From Atrina japonica (taxonomy: Eukaryota; Mollusca; Bivalvia; Pterioida; Pinnidae), in NCBI GenBank assembly GCA_030159075.1, contig BROG01000292.1, positions 248,001 through 312,000 of the forward strand: 64,000 nucleotides of DNA, written 5' to 3'. The notes under the pieces are model-generated. The model was given only the letters and a program-made list of their open reading frames with translations, had not been told where the DNA came from and did not search any database. The first letter of the stretch is position 1; the number at the start of each line of letters is the position of its first letter. Below, in pieces: positions 10,770-22,399 of this stretch. The position numbers were made by a program, and so were the translations under genes.

Positions 10770-11080
10770 ATCCTTGTACTAAAACTCTGTAGAATTTTGT
10801 ACAATGGGAGATCACTGTGTATAGACTCTATAGGTGGGACAAAGGGAGATCAATCTGTATAGCCTGTATGAGTAGGACAAAGGGGAGACCACTGTTTATA
10901 GACTGTATAGGTGGAACAAAGGGGATGATCACTGCATAGACTCTATAGGTGAAACATCACTGTATACACTGTATAGGTGGAACAAAGGGATATTACTCTG
11001 CATAGACTATAGGGATGTAACAAAATTGGGAGGTTACTCTATATGGACTGTATACACTAAACCAGAAAGGGAGGATGGGT
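10770..11080 (+). repeat. Imperfect minisatellite of about 40 bp
   Basis: Recurring TATAGACTGTATAGGTGGGA, then ACAAAGGGAGATCACTGT, with decreasing similarity. Bases 11080-11319 hold nothing recognised. Confidence 0.65.
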
Positions 11081-11319
11081 AGTGAATCAGGAAGTATAGG
11101 AGGGGTAGCCATCTTTACTATGGAATTATGGGATATCTAGTTTTAGAGACTAGAGAACTCGCCGGAGGTCTATTCGGAGTATGAGTTGTTTCATGTCTCC
11201 TATTATTACTACTACTTCTCGGAACTTTTTTGTCTTATACCTAAGATAATTTATACATACACTACTAAAGTGACCATGCATAAAATACTAAATCTCTCAG
11301 TTTCATTACCAGTATTAAA

Positions 11320-11996
11320 ATGGCTTTCGATCAGTCCATATCACGCGATACGATACAATTAAAGCATGAATTCACCATGATTGTGGCAGGACCTACCAAA
11401 TCGGGGGAAACTGAATTTGTACAAAAGTTGATAGAATGGAAGGATCAATGGATTCATTCCCCTCCCGACAAAATTGTATGGTGTCATCGTGAATGGTAAC
11501 CTGCTTGTGAAATCTTACAACATCATGTTCACTTCATTCAAAATATACATGAGGATGACGAAGTCTTTCTGATCCAACTCGTCGTCACCTACTTGTCTTT
11601 GATGATATGGTGAGTAGTAAAGCTCTCGATTCTATCGTATGGTTTACACGTATAACACATCACCGGAACACAAGTGTGATCTGCATCACTCAAAACTTGT
11701 TTGATCGTGCTAAACAATATCGTACCATAAGTCTGAATGCTCATTATCTCGTCCTGTTTAAGAATCCTAGAGATAAATCTCAAGTGACCAGCTTATCACC
11801 TCAATCAGACCAACCAATATTTAACCATGCTTATCACGATGCTACAAATCGTCCTCATGGTTATCTCCTGATTGATCTCACATCGTCGTCTACCCCTGAT
11901 AATCTAAGATTAAGATCAGATCTGTTTCATCCTTGGTATACGGGAGAGATAGTGTTGTATACACCTTATAAGTATACAGTGAGATTCTCTAGGTAG
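11320..11996 (+). pseudogene. A32-like (FtsK/HerA) viral packaging ATPase remnant
   Basis: In viruses of this type the enzyme uses ATP to pump DNA into the capsid. From ATG 11320, a Walker A-like GPTKSGET stands at residues 24-31. The invariant Lys of GKT is Glu here, which would abolish ATP binding. A TAA interrupts the frame at 11497-11499, and a one-base frameshift near 11563 precedes the Walker B segment (VFDDM, ending near 11611). The remainder is open from 11607 to 11996 and includes a conserved block reading ISLNAHYLVLFKNPRDKSQ. Family members occur in Polintons/Mavericks and related polinton-like or adinto-like viruses. The copy is therefore an endogenous viral or Polinton fragment with at least three inactivating lesions. 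Two small basic frames follow on the same strand. Which group it came from is uncertain. Confidence 0.75.
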
Positions 11997-12027
11997 TCAT
12001 TTCTCATATTCCTGTTCTTGTAGAATC

Positions 12028-12153
12028 ATGAATCCTTTACATAAAGCCACCAGTAAACTGGTGACTACTTTAAGAAAATTGCAATTGGAGAAAGATCCCG
12101 TCAGACGCCAAGAACTGTTAGAATTAGGTAGAGACGCTTTATTGAAGAAGTAA
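12028..12153 (+). CDS. Small basic protein next to the packaging ATPase
   Basis: A 41-codon frame starting 31 bases after the ATPase stop. It is rich in Lys, Arg and Leu (e.g. RKLQLEKDPVRRQELLE) and likely helical. It is not recognised. Its position suggests a small structural or DNA-condensing protein of the same viral or Polinton unit, but the unit is decayed and it may not be expressed. Confidence 0.35.
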   Translation: MNPLHKATSKLVTTLRKLQLEKDPVRRQELLELGRDALLKK

Positions 12154-12215
12154 GAAAACTTAAAACGGTGAGGGGCAGGGTTCTTAGGTGGGGTAATCAT
12201 TCAACCCCTGGTATA

Positions 12216-12652
12216 GTGGGCTAGTCGTCTCAAGAAGAACACTGCACCTAAAAGGAAAACAAAACACCCCCTCCTCCTAAGCAGAAAAAGAAGAACCATA
12301 AGAAGAAGAACACGCCATTGATTCTAAAACTGAATCTGAAACATATTCGTGAAGCTAGCACATTGAATCAGGCTTCTCCTACACGAATACCGTCTCCACC
12401 TGTAACCAACAGCCCTGTATAAGGAACTGCAACATTTAACTTTGGACAACCTAAACGTCTTCCTGGTAGACCTAATATCAAAATTACTCAAAGGAAACAA
12501 CCTTATATTACTAAGACTAAAGAAGTCCTACAGAAACTGAATGTACCTAAGAAGTCTACTCCTACTGCTACTCCAAAGCAGTCCTTGTTATTTACCTTAT
12601 TACCAAAACCTTTAACTGCAGAAGATGTATCATCTCAGCTTAACAAATATAA
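12216..12652 (+). pseudogene. Lys/Pro-rich basic protein remnant of the viral unit
   Basis: A continuous reading frame, broken by one TAA near 12420, codes for a strongly basic sequence. It has clustered KKK and PPPPK near its start and KRLPGRPNIKI near the middle. Such composition fits a nucleic-acid-binding core or minor capsid protein, but no family is recognised. It ends abruptly at 12652 where an inverted Naiad tail begins, so the element probably continued further and was cut by that insertion. Confidence 0.4.
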
Positions 12653-12654
12653 AC

Positions 12655-14636
12655 ATTTCAGATACCAAAGTATAAATCAATAGGATGTCCAGGACATAGA
12701 TACAAATCCGGTAAAAATGGACAAACACGGACTTCTGGAAACCAAGAGGTGGGATCAGGTGCCATGGAGGAGTAAGCATCCCTTGTCGACCGGTCACACC
12801 CGCCGTGAGTCCACAGTCAAGTCCAATGAAACACGTGAGGAGTGTATCCTCGTCACAATTGGTACAGACGTCTCAACAACCGCCAACGAAAAGGCAACTA
12901 AACATTTCACTTAGTGAAACAGAGTAGTCGCAAACAAGACTATTATATACGACCATAAAATTTGCGCGGAACGTTGACATTAAACGCGGTTTTCGATATC
13001 CCTGTGTCAATAATTTGTCAGTGAGTAGTTTACCTCTGTATATGAAATCTTCATATGTTGTGCACGCCCTGGCATATCGGATCATTTGTGAAATATAAAC
13101 TCCATATGCAGGTGAATGAGGGATATTACTACTTAAATGTGGAAAATTTTCGATGTGAAAGCCGAAATCGTCGCGTTTATCGTATAGCTTAGTTGCTAAT
13201 GTCCCGTCTGTGTTTATATTAAGTAAAATGTCTAAGTATGAAGCGTGTGTACTTGATTCTGTTGTATCTTTAATATATCGCATTGACATATGTATGAAAA
13301 TTGTCATTATTAATTGACAAAACGTCGTCGATATATCTAAATGTCAAATTAAAGGACACCGCTAACTTTTTCTTCTTTTGATTCAGCAGTTTCTGAATGA
13401 AAACTGCTTCGTATGAATAAAGGAACAGGTCGGCCAATAAAGGAGCACAATTGGTTCCCATAGGAATGCCGACAGTTTGTTGAAAGACCACGTCTCCGAA
13501 CATTACAAATATATTGTCTATTAGAAATTCCAGCATGTTTTTTATATCAACTTCAGTATATTTATGTGTAGAATCAGAGTGGTGTTTGACGAAATAAGTA
13601 TCCTGATAGCCATTCACTAGATATTTAAATTTTCGGGTACCACCTTTAGTGAAAAAGCAGTTGTCTATGATGCTAAAACGTCTTTCTTTTAATTTTTTAT
13701 GTGGAATAGTAGTGTAAAGAGTTGAGAAGTCATAAGTTTTGATACTGTGAATTCGAGAAAAATTGTGTGCCTTCAAATTTTCTAAAAAGCTGTTTAGAAT
13801 TTTTAAGTATCCACATCTGATTTACACCACTTCTGGAATAAGCAACTGTACAGTAATTTTGAAGTTTCTCCTTAACAGCTGTCAATATCTTGGTAAGGAG
13901 TAAAGATAAAGGTTTGGTAGAACATTTGCTGGATCCCGCTATGTATCTTTGCTTATATGGGGTTTTATGAAGTTTAGGTATCCAGTATAAATGTGGTAGC
14001 TCGAAATCGGTATCCGTTGTAGGTATATCAAATGAGCGTAATACGGACACGTGATTTTGAAGGATCTCGTCCTTTGAAAGTGAGCTACGTGTGTATGTAA
14101 TTTCCAGAATTCGTATTAAACCCAAGCTTCTAATAAACAATTATAGTAATGTGTTACAAATAAAAACTATATTATTTGAGGCTTTGTCTGCTGGTACCAG
14201 TACATATTGGTCATGTAACCTAACCAGTTCAGTTACTACTTCTGGATCATTAATACAGAGGGATAACGTGTTTTTATAGTTCCTTTAAGTTTTCGAATAC
14301 GAGATTTTACAACCATCGTAAGGCTTTCAGCCATTCAGACAAAGTGTATGGTTCTACGCTTTGTTTGGCCCATCGTCTGGCATAATCTTCGACAGAATCC
14401 ATAACTAAACTGAAATTCTGACGCCAATTAAAGGAACGGGCTTCCCGGTAAGGGGCCCCTTAAAATAAGATTTTTTGAGGCTTTCATTTTCATAATAGAA
14501 ACGTCACCGGTAATCATGCCCGATAGCATTGTATTTGAAAGGAGACGAAGAACATGAACATGTGACAGTGTTGTGTAGAAGATGGTTGATGTCCACTGCA
14601 AAACCTGTTTGTAATTGTATAGCTTGGATGCGATCC
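12655..14636 (-). pseudogene. Inverted Naiad copy, tail through CxC region
   Basis: Read on the minus strand, the element's 3' tail is at 12655-12870. The RT C-terminus follows (12873-13307) with the Cys-UGA end, then the catalytic part (13270-13776) with YIDD, GIPMGTNCAP and YDFSTLYTT. The fingers region (13730-14140) and the CxC/GHxITGD region (about 14450-14636) complete it. Frameshifts near 13300, 13770 and in the linker break the frame. Unlike the 1932 copy it keeps sequence matching the post-YIDD block (SSTHASYL). It is the left arm of a head-to-head inverted pair with 15027-16555. Confidence 0.85.
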
Positions 14637-15026
14637 TAGACGCTTTAAACATTGGCAATGTTCTAAATCACAAAAAAGTTCAGTCCTGTATTCCACCATA
14701 TTTTAAACTGAAGACCACGCCTTGCATTCCATCGTATGGCTTTCAGCCATTGTGTCTGGCCTTCATCCCATCGTCTGGCATAATCTTCGACAGAATCCAT
14801 AACTAAACTGAAATTCTGACGCCAATTAAAGGTATTTAGGGCCCCTTAAAATAAGATTTTTGAGGCTTTCATTTTCAATAATAGAAACGTCACCGGTAAT
14901 GACATGCCCGATAGCATTGTATTTGAAAGGAGATGAAGAACATGAACATGTGACAGTGTTGTGTAGAAGATGGTTGATGTCTAGGCACTGCAAAACCTGT
15001 TTGTAATTGTATAGCTTGGATGCGAT
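14637..15026. repeat. Duplicated Naiad inversion junction
   Basis: Positions 14637-14733 are Naiad + strand sequence (TAGACGCTTTAAACATTGGC onward). Positions 14734-15026 return to the minus strand (linker to CxC). The strand then flips to + again at 15027 with the same junction bases (GGATGCGATCC, then TAGACGC). About 400 bases spanning the flip point are thus present twice in tandem (about 14300-14733 and 14734-15125). Confidence 0.8.
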
Positions 15027-16555
15027 CCTAGACGCTTTAAACATTGGCAATGTTTTAAATCACAAAAAAGTTCAGTCCTGTATTCCACCATATTTTAAAC
15101 TGAAGACCACGCCTTGCATTTCATATAGCTATACACCTAGCATCGCATCCAAGCTATTCATTTATTTATTTGTAAGGCACATTACTATAATTGTTTATTA
15201 GAATAACTTGGGTTTAATACGAATTCTGGAAATCCTACATACACACGTAGCTCACTTTCAAAGGACGAGATCCTTCAAAATCACGTGTCCGTATTACGCT
15301 CATTTGATATAACTACAACGGATACCGATTTCGAGCTACCACATTTATACTGGATACGTAAACTTCATAAAACCCCATATAAGCAAAGATACATAGCAGG
15401 ATCCAGCAAATGTTCTATCAAACCTTATTCCAGAAGCAGTGTAAATCAGATGTGGGTACTTAAAAATTCTAAACAGCTTTTATAAAATTTGAAGGCACAC
15501 AATTTTTCTCGAATTCACAGTATCAAAACTTATGACTTCTCTACTCTTTACACTACTATTCCACATAAAAAATTTAAAAAAATTACTTATTTCGTCAAAC
15601 ACCACTCTGATTCTACAAATAAATATACTGAAGTTGATATAAAAAACATGCTGGAATTTCTAATAGACAATATATATGTAATGTTCGGAGACGTGGTCTT
15701 TCAACAAACTGTCGGCATTCCTATGGGAACCAATTGTGCTCCTTTATTGGCCGACCTGTTCCTTTATTCATACGAAGCAGACTTCATTCAGAAACTGCTG
15801 AATCAAAAGAAGAAAAAGTTAGCGGTGTCCTTTAATTTGACATTTAGATATATCGACGACGTTTTGTCAATTAATAATGACAATTTTCATACATATGTCA
15901 ATGTGATATATCCCAGCGAACTAGAAATTAAAGATACAACAGAATCAAGCACACATGCTTCATACTTAGACATTTTACTTAATATAAACACAGACGGGAA
16001 ATTAGCAACGAAGCTATACGATAAACGCGACGATTTCGCCTTTCCCATCGTAAATTTTCCACATTTAAGTAGTAATATCCCTCAGTCACCCGCATATGGA
16101 GTTTATATTTCACAAATGATCCGATATACCAGGGCGTGCACAACATATGAAGATTTCATATACAGAGGTAAACTACTCACTGACAAATTATTGACACAGG
16201 GATATCGAAAACCGCGTTTAATGTCAACGTTCCGCAAATTTTACGGTCGGTATAATAGTCTTGTTTGCGACTACTCTGTTTCACTAAGTGAAATGTTGAG
16301 TTGCCTTTTCGTTGGCGGTTGTTGAGACGTCTGTACCAATTATGACGAGGATACACTCCTCGCTTGTTTCATTGGACTTAATTGTGGACTCACGGCGGGT
16401 GTGACCGGTCGACAGGGGATGCTTACTCCTCCATGGCACCTGATCCCACCTCTTGGTTTCTGGAGTTCTGTGTTTGTCCATTTTTGCCGGATTTGTATCT
16501 GTATCCTGGACATTCTATTGATTTATATTTTGGTATCTGAAATTTTTATATTCAT
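15027..16555 (+). mobile_element. Right arm of the inverted Naiad pair
   Basis: Runs from the CxC-upstream linker to the full 3' tail. It carries internal deletions relative to 1932-4328: near 15165 (the CxC region and linker are lost), near 15425 (part of the fingers) and near 15580. The tail ends ACTTTGGTATCTGAA-like near 16545. Confidence 0.8.
15489..16325 (+). CDS. Naiad RT catalytic fragment, open frame
   Basis: A 278-residue open frame with motif A (YDFSTLYTTIP), motif B (GIPMGTNCAP) and YIDD, plus the complete post-YIDD segment that the 1932-4328 copy lacks. A stretch between motif A and the VKHHSD block is deleted, and no fingers or endonuclease precede it, so it cannot act alone. 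It ends with the same Gly-Gly-Cys-UGA. It serves as the best reference for the RT C-terminus in this window. Confidence 0.7.
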   Translation: MKAHNFSRIHSIKTYDFSTLYTTIPHKKFKKITYFVKHHSDSTNKYTEVDIKNMLEFLIDNIYVMFGDVVFQQTVGIPMGTNCAPLLADLFLYSYEADFIQKLLNQKKKKLAVSFNLTFRYIDDVLSINNDNFHTYVNVIYPSELEIKDTTESSTHASYLDILLNINTDGKLATKLYDKRDDFAFPIVNFPHLSSNIPQSPAYGVYISQMIRYTRACTTYEDFIYRGKLLTDKLLTQGYRKPRLMSTFRKFYGRYNSLVCDYSVSLSEMLSCLFVGGC

Positions 16556-17173
16556 GTTGCTATGGCTTACGACATGACGGATTAAACAATAGTCCACAAC
16601 TTTGATTTTTCAATTCCTACTTTATAAATTAAAATTACATTTTCGAATTTCATTTAAACATATTTCAACATTTGTTGTAAATAATTAAACTTAAACATAA
16701 TATTTCTAAGAAAAAAAGGACAATTCAAAATATCGGTGATGTATTCATAACGCACTTATTTCATCTCAAAGGGGTAATAGGGCTCGATTTGGCCGACAAC
16801 CATTTTTATGTCTCACAAGTAGTTACATTTCATGTATGTATACATACGCGGATCACTAGGTGAATCAATTTCCGATATGCAAGTATGACGGATGGACGTC
16901 TCGGCATAGAGCGAATAGGAAAACGTGTAAATATATAATCTTATAGCACTTAATTTCTGTCTATCGTATTATCTTCACAGGAATTCTTCTGTGAAAAGTA
17001 TTTGATAATCTGAAACGATCAAACGAGCTAAACAGTCTAACGAAAGGATAAAAACATTTTGTAACTAATAGAACTGTTGCATAAGAAATCGACTTTTGGA
17101 TTAAAGATGATTTAGAATACGATGGTGGTATTCTCCCGATTGTTTGTTTTACATGAAAGACATTGGGAATTTA
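16556..17173. other. Intergenic, nothing recognised
   Basis: AT-rich sequence without a coding pattern or repeat that I can name. Confidence 0.45.
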
Positions 17174-17745
17174 TAACTACTGATTCGCTGTTGGCAGTTA
17201 ACTCGTTTAGAGTAATTATTGCTCTTTACAAAATTACGCTATTTATAACTCCTGCATCGCTGTTGGTGGCTAAGTTGTTTAGAGTAATAATTGCTCTTCA
17301 CATAATTACAGTATTTATAACTCCTGCATCGCTGTTGGTGGCTAAGTCGTTTAGAGTAATTATTGCTCTTTACAAAATTACGGTATTTATAACTCCTGCA
17401 TCGCTGTTGGTGGCTAAGTCGTTTAGAGTAATTATTGCTCTTTACATAATTACAGTATTTATAACTCCTGCATCGCTGTTGGTGGCTAAGTCGTTTAGAG
17501 TAATTATTGCTCTTTACAAAATTACGGTATTTATAACTCCTGCATCGCTGTTGGTGGCTAAGTCGTTTAGAGTAATTATTGCTCTTTACATAATTACAGT
17601 ATTTATAACTCCTGCATCGCTGTTGGTGGCTAAGTCGTTTAGAGTAATTATTGCTCTTTACAAAATTACGGTATTTATAACTCCTGCATCGCTGTTGGTG
17701 GCTAAGTCGTTTAGAGTAATTATTGCTCTTTACATAATTATATTT
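17174..17745. repeat. 72-bp satellite array with 144-bp dimer structure
   Basis: About eight units of GTATTTATAACTCCTGCATC... (72 bp). Units alternate between TTTACAAAATTACGG and TTTACATAATTACAG, so the true recent unit is a 144-bp dimer. The first unit or two are diverged. Because 72 is 24 codons, one frame on each strand is open throughout. Confidence 0.9.
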
Positions 17746-18557
17746 AAACAAGTATAGCCTCTACAGCAGTAAGTTATACTTTAAATAGATTAAATTTCAA
17801 AACTAGTAGAATTTTGAGTACTAATGTATACGTTTTTAACGTCTTACATTGTCAGTTCTCAAATATGTACATTGTATCTATTTTAGTTCATCTGACATTA
17901 CCACCTAAAACGGTCACGTAGTCAACACAATTGACATTTACGGTAGTAACATAAAGTTTCTAATTTAATTATCATTGAATAATAAATCTAAGATTATATT
18001 TACACCATTCAAGTCACTTATATATCCAAAACTTTGACATTCATTTCCCGATTGAATTAAAAAATGTAGAGCGCTGTTGTTAAAAATGTTTCAGATATTT
18101 ATTTACAATATAAATCAATACATAATAAATCAAATTTAAACAATAAAGATGATTTCGGATTAATATTTTTGACAATAAATGGATTGATGCTAACCTCAAA
18201 GTTATCCTGGTGTCATGTTTGCTAAAACATTGGTCTGTAAACTGTGATGTTAGTTGCTATTATTATTTTCGTATCATTTTTCCAAGTGTTACACACTCAA
18301 ATTAAACTCCGGAACAATCCATGAACGGTTTTTAACGATCAAAACTTGGCGTCGTAGTAATGCATCCACAACAATGCAGTACCGCGCTGTACTGAAATTG
18401 ACTTTTCACAAAATACAGAAACTTTTGGCAGACTTTTCAATACGTCGATTCCGAGATCCGAAACGGTTCAGAAATTACAACGCACTGATCATGTGATTTT
18501 AGGGCACTATGGTCGCGGTGAATACGATTTAACCACGGAGGGTTGAGGAAATCAATA
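17746..18557. other. Intergenic, nothing recognised
   Basis: No coding pattern or known repeat was seen. Confidence 0.45.
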
Positions 18558-18593
18558 TAAATAATAATAATAAAAATAATAATAATAATAATG

Positions 18594-18639
<46 letters not shown>

Positions 18640-18653
18640 TAATAATAATAATG

Positions 18654-18711
<58 letters not shown>
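18558..18711. repeat. (TAA)n microsatellite with TGA interruptions
   Basis: About 150 bases of AAT/TAA triplets interrupted by four or so ATG variants. The long isoleucine or tyrosine frames across it are artefacts. Confidence 0.95.
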
Positions 18712-18713
<2 letters not shown>

Positions 18714-19433
18714 CAAGTGCTTATATGTGGTGCCATGCTGTAAATCGGATTCCAGAGAGAAAAATAAGCCAGATAAATATCCGTGCATGGACGAAAATTG
18801 ATTTAACCGAATTTCCAAATAAAAATATGACCCTACAACTGAAGCGTATTTAGGTCTATGATACTGCTGTCAATTTTGACTCAAATCTAAGGTATACACC
18901 TCGCGAACAACTCTAAGATATAGGAGAATGTTTATAAGTTGAAATATTTATTGTATGGCCTTTTGTATCAATTTGAACTTGTCATTTATCAACCGATACA
19001 AAGACTACTGTAGATTGCTGCCATTTTGTCCAAAATATGCCTTAAATTTTGTCACCTGGTGATGAAAGTCACATGATAGAGAGTGGTCTGTCGATTGATC
19101 TCGGAAACGATGTGTTAAGACGCACAATGACCCGTCAAACATCTATGCGATTATGACGTCACGATCGAATAATGGCGCTAAAATGTACATTGAGAGCCAC
19201 AAACATTTGATAGATCAATTTCTAGTCTACATTTATATATCGTAAAGTGGCTGTGTCAGCACTTTAATACCTTTATAATTAATAATGTAGTTCTTTAAGA
19301 AATGTTTTGAATATTTGTCGTATAAAAGAGGTTTTATGATTGAACAATGATAAAATAAAATTTTATAAATTTTTATGAAAATAGTCGATAAGATGTATTA
19401 TAATAATGTATTCGTTGTAAGGTATTTTCAAAC
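18712..19433. other. Intergenic, nothing recognised
   Basis: No gene or named repeat was seen. Confidence 0.4.
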
Positions 19434-19710
19434 TTGGCACAGTCGGTAGCGAGCCCGACCCTTGACTGTAAGATCGTGAGTTCAAGACCAGCTGGCGGCA
19501 GGTTGGTTTCCTGTCTTTCGGATGAAACAGTAAAAAGCGAGGTTCCGTGTTACAGTTGGTGTTGGCACGTTAAAAAACAGTCACTGGTCAATGTCCGTAA
19601 GTGCCGAGCATAGGCCAAAATTTGAAACACTTCACCGGCATTTGGTGACGTCTCCATATGAGTGAAATATTCTTGAGTGGGACGATAAACAACAACAAAC
19701 AAACAAAGAA
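19434..19710 (+). mobile_element. tRNA-derived SINE
   Basis: The head has box A-like TGGCACAGTCGGTAG and box B-like GAGTTCAAGACC. The body ends with GTGACGTCTCCATATGAGTG and AATATTCTTGAGTGGGACG, then an (AAC)n-type tail. The same tail occurs in reverse at 30826-30915 and 46246-46295. The 3' domain resembles a widespread molluscan SINE tail. Confidence 0.75.
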
Positions 19711-20225
19711 ATCATCTTCAAACTAGGTTATTTTTACTTTTGCGACCAATCGTTGGTGAAATGATAAACTCGACACTAGAAATATTCTATTTTAAATCTG
19801 AAAGCAACTCGTTTTACTTATAATTAATGATATTTCACACATTAGAACAATTGTAAATTTGTTATTGATGATAAACTGGTGCTGTGATAACTTCATACAT
19901 GCAAATAGACATATTGTACACTTTAATCAAAATGTATTTGCTTGTAGTGTAATATTTAATTTGTTAGACGGATAAAAATAGATCTGTATCGGATTAAAAC
20001 AAGGCATAAGTGTTACAATTAATGTAAAATTCATGTTTCCAAAAACACATTTCTGTTTGTCCATGTCGGGCATTTTCAACTAACATGGAGACGCCAAGGC
20101 AGTATGTTGTCTCTGATTTTGACAATTGTGATAGACAGATGTCAATTATGGTTCCTTAACGTGCGGCGTCTGTCATGACTGGGACATTTGTTTTGAATAT
20201 ACCAAAGTATAAAAGTCATCGTATG
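19711..20225. other. Intergenic, nothing recognised
   Basis: No coding or repeat signal that I can name. Confidence 0.4.
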
Positions 20226-20465
20226 ATGACTCCGTGGCCGAGTGGTTAGAGCATTGCGCTTTAAATCATAAAGCCTCTCACCTCTGGTTCGAATCCTGCT
20301 AGGGTCATTTCGAATTAAGTGGGAAAGTTTGCCAGTTTGCTTGCGGAAGGTCGGTGGTCTTTATCCGGGTAACAGGGGTTTATCCTCCCAAATAAAAACT
20401 GGACGCCATCATATAACTGAAAGATTGTTGAGTATAGCGTAAAACAAAAAATCAAATCAAAATCA
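20226..20465 (+). mobile_element. V-domain SINE with tRNA-Ser-like head
   Basis: The head carries perfect internal promoter boxes (TGGCCGAGTGG and GGTTCGAATCC) and reads like a serine tRNA. The central part (GGAAGGTCGGTGGTC, CTGGACGCCATCATATAACTG and TTGTTGAGTATAGCGTAAAAC) is the V-domain known from molluscan V-SINEs such as RUDI. It ends in an A-rich CAAAATCAAAT tail. Confidence 0.85.
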
Positions 20466-20889
20466 AATTAGATGTATGTCATTTATCATCTGTCGATGGG
20501 AATTAGGCGAGTAACCACACACGACTCTAGGTTAAAAGTTTTGACAAAATAATTGGTTTATTTCTGATATTATACAATAGTTTGTCGCATTAATTCGTCA
20601 ATTATGTCTGAGGCACTTGCAAAATAGGAATCAAAGACGAATAAATAGTCAGTGAATTATTGTTAAACTTAAAAAAATCGGCCTCCCTCCCTGATAAAGC
20701 GTCTATTCTAGTTTTATTGATTTCAGCAAAACGTATATACATATTTTTATAATAAGTTTAAATATGATGTATTCCTGAAGTGTTCGTGTTCAAGTCGTGT
20801 ATATTATTTGATGAGATACCAAAGTATAAAAGTCAAACGTCACTTTCACAAAGTGTAATTCGCACTGAAAACAAAGGTGTTGCAAAGGT
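20466..20889. other. Intergenic, nothing recognised
   Basis: No coding or repeat signal that I can name. Confidence 0.4.
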
Positions 20890-21890
20890 GTAGGGCAATA
20901 TGTGTGTAAAAGAGGGCATAGGACGGTATGTTTGACTAAGGACATAGGGCAATACGTGTGTAAAAGAGGGCATAGGACGGTGTGTTTGACTAAGGACATA
21001 GGGCAATACGTGTGTAAAAGAGGGCATAGGACGGTATGTTTGACTAAGGACAATGGGCAATATGTGTGTAAAAGAGGGTATAGGACGGTATGTTTGTCTA
21101 AAAAAACATAGGGCAGACTGTGTCACTATTACGACATATGACAGTATGTTTGACTAAATGACAATAGGGCAGAGTGTGTGACTAAGAGGATGTACGACGG
21201 TATATGTGACTAAAATGACATAGGGCAACACGTGTGACTTAGAGGACATTGGACAAAATGTGTGACTAAAATGACATAGGGCAACACGTGTGACTTAGAG
21301 GACATTGGGCAAAATGTGTGACTAAAATGACATAGGGCAACACGTGTGACTTAGAGGACATTGGGCAAAATGTGTGACTAAAATGACAGGGCAAAATGTG
21401 TGACTAAAATGACAGGGCAGAATGTGTGACTAAAAGGACATAGGGCAGAATATATCAATAATAGGACGTAGAACAGAAGATGTGGCTAAATTGACATAGG
21501 GCAGTATTTTTGACTAAGAGACAGAAGGCAATATTTGTGACTAAATAGTATAGGGCAGTATATGTGACTGGAAGGACATAGCGCAGTATGTAAGGCTAAA
21601 TTTACATAGAGCAGTATTTGTGACTTAGCGACACAAGGCATTATTTGTGACTAAAATAACATAGGGCGCTATATGTGACTGAAAGGACATAGGGCGCTAT
21701 ATGTGACTGAAAGGAAATAGCGCAGTATGTGTCCCTAAATTGACATAGGGCAGTATGAGTGACTAAAAGGACACAGGGCTGTATTTGTGACTAAAAGGAC
21801 ATGGGGTAGTATGTGTGACTAACGTGGCAAAAGGCAGAATGTGTGATTATATGGACATATCACAAAATGTGTGACTAAATGACCTATAAT
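20890..21890 (+). repeat. 54-bp, then about 27-31-bp minisatellite
   Basis: Four units of 54 bp (each GGGCAATACGTGTGTAAAAG plus GACGGTATGTTTGACTAAGG) run to about 21110. They pass into roughly 25 shorter related units around GTGTGACTAAAAGGACATAG. The 54-bp unit is evidently a dimer of the shorter one. Confidence 0.85.
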
Positions 21891-22399
21891 TCCCCATTAT
21901 TTCCGTCTGTAAACATGAGTGTGTTGAGTGGGTAAGGTGATCCGTAAGAAAACCTATGTCCAATCTGAGACTTTCCCGGGGATTTGGTCTTTACTTCTTA
22001 CCAAGAGAGTTGAGTTTCCCCTTACTTCAAAATAACCCTTGTTTGAGGTTTTTTACTTTCGTGATTTAAACACATGCTTAAAATGAAATCTGACGCAAAT
22101 TTTGATCCACTGCATTCTCATCACATCACATAGCTGTCCTGCGTTATCAAATTGTATTGTGACGTCATAGCCCGCACAAATTGTCTACATCCTATGATGT
22201 GAACAGATATTTTCTGGCTTGGTACATCGATTGATTTGTCCATTTAGGAGAAATAATGAACACACATCTACAGAGTTGCTTTAGCTCCTTTTACCTCGTG
22301 TCTCCTTATTTTCGATTTCATCTTTCACACAACGTAAGTAATTGCATTCTTCAGTGACTTGTTTTGTTTCAGAGGTACATGGATGACGTCTGGGTCATT
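21891..22399. other. Intergenic, nothing recognised
   Basis: No coding or repeat signal that I can name. Confidence 0.4.

Noticed and set aside
17122..17757. 211-codon + frame and 170-codon - frame considered as repeat proteins
   Set aside because: Both are by-products of a 72-bp (24-codon) unit. There is no start context, splice support or conservation evidence.
18437..18818. Long isoleucine and tyrosine frames
   Set aside because: Translations of a (TAA)n microsatellite.
20226..20305. Serine tRNA gene
   Set aside because: The promoter boxes are good, but the head is followed directly by a V-SINE body and A-rich tail and lacks a convincing mature tRNA 3' context, so it is the SINE head.
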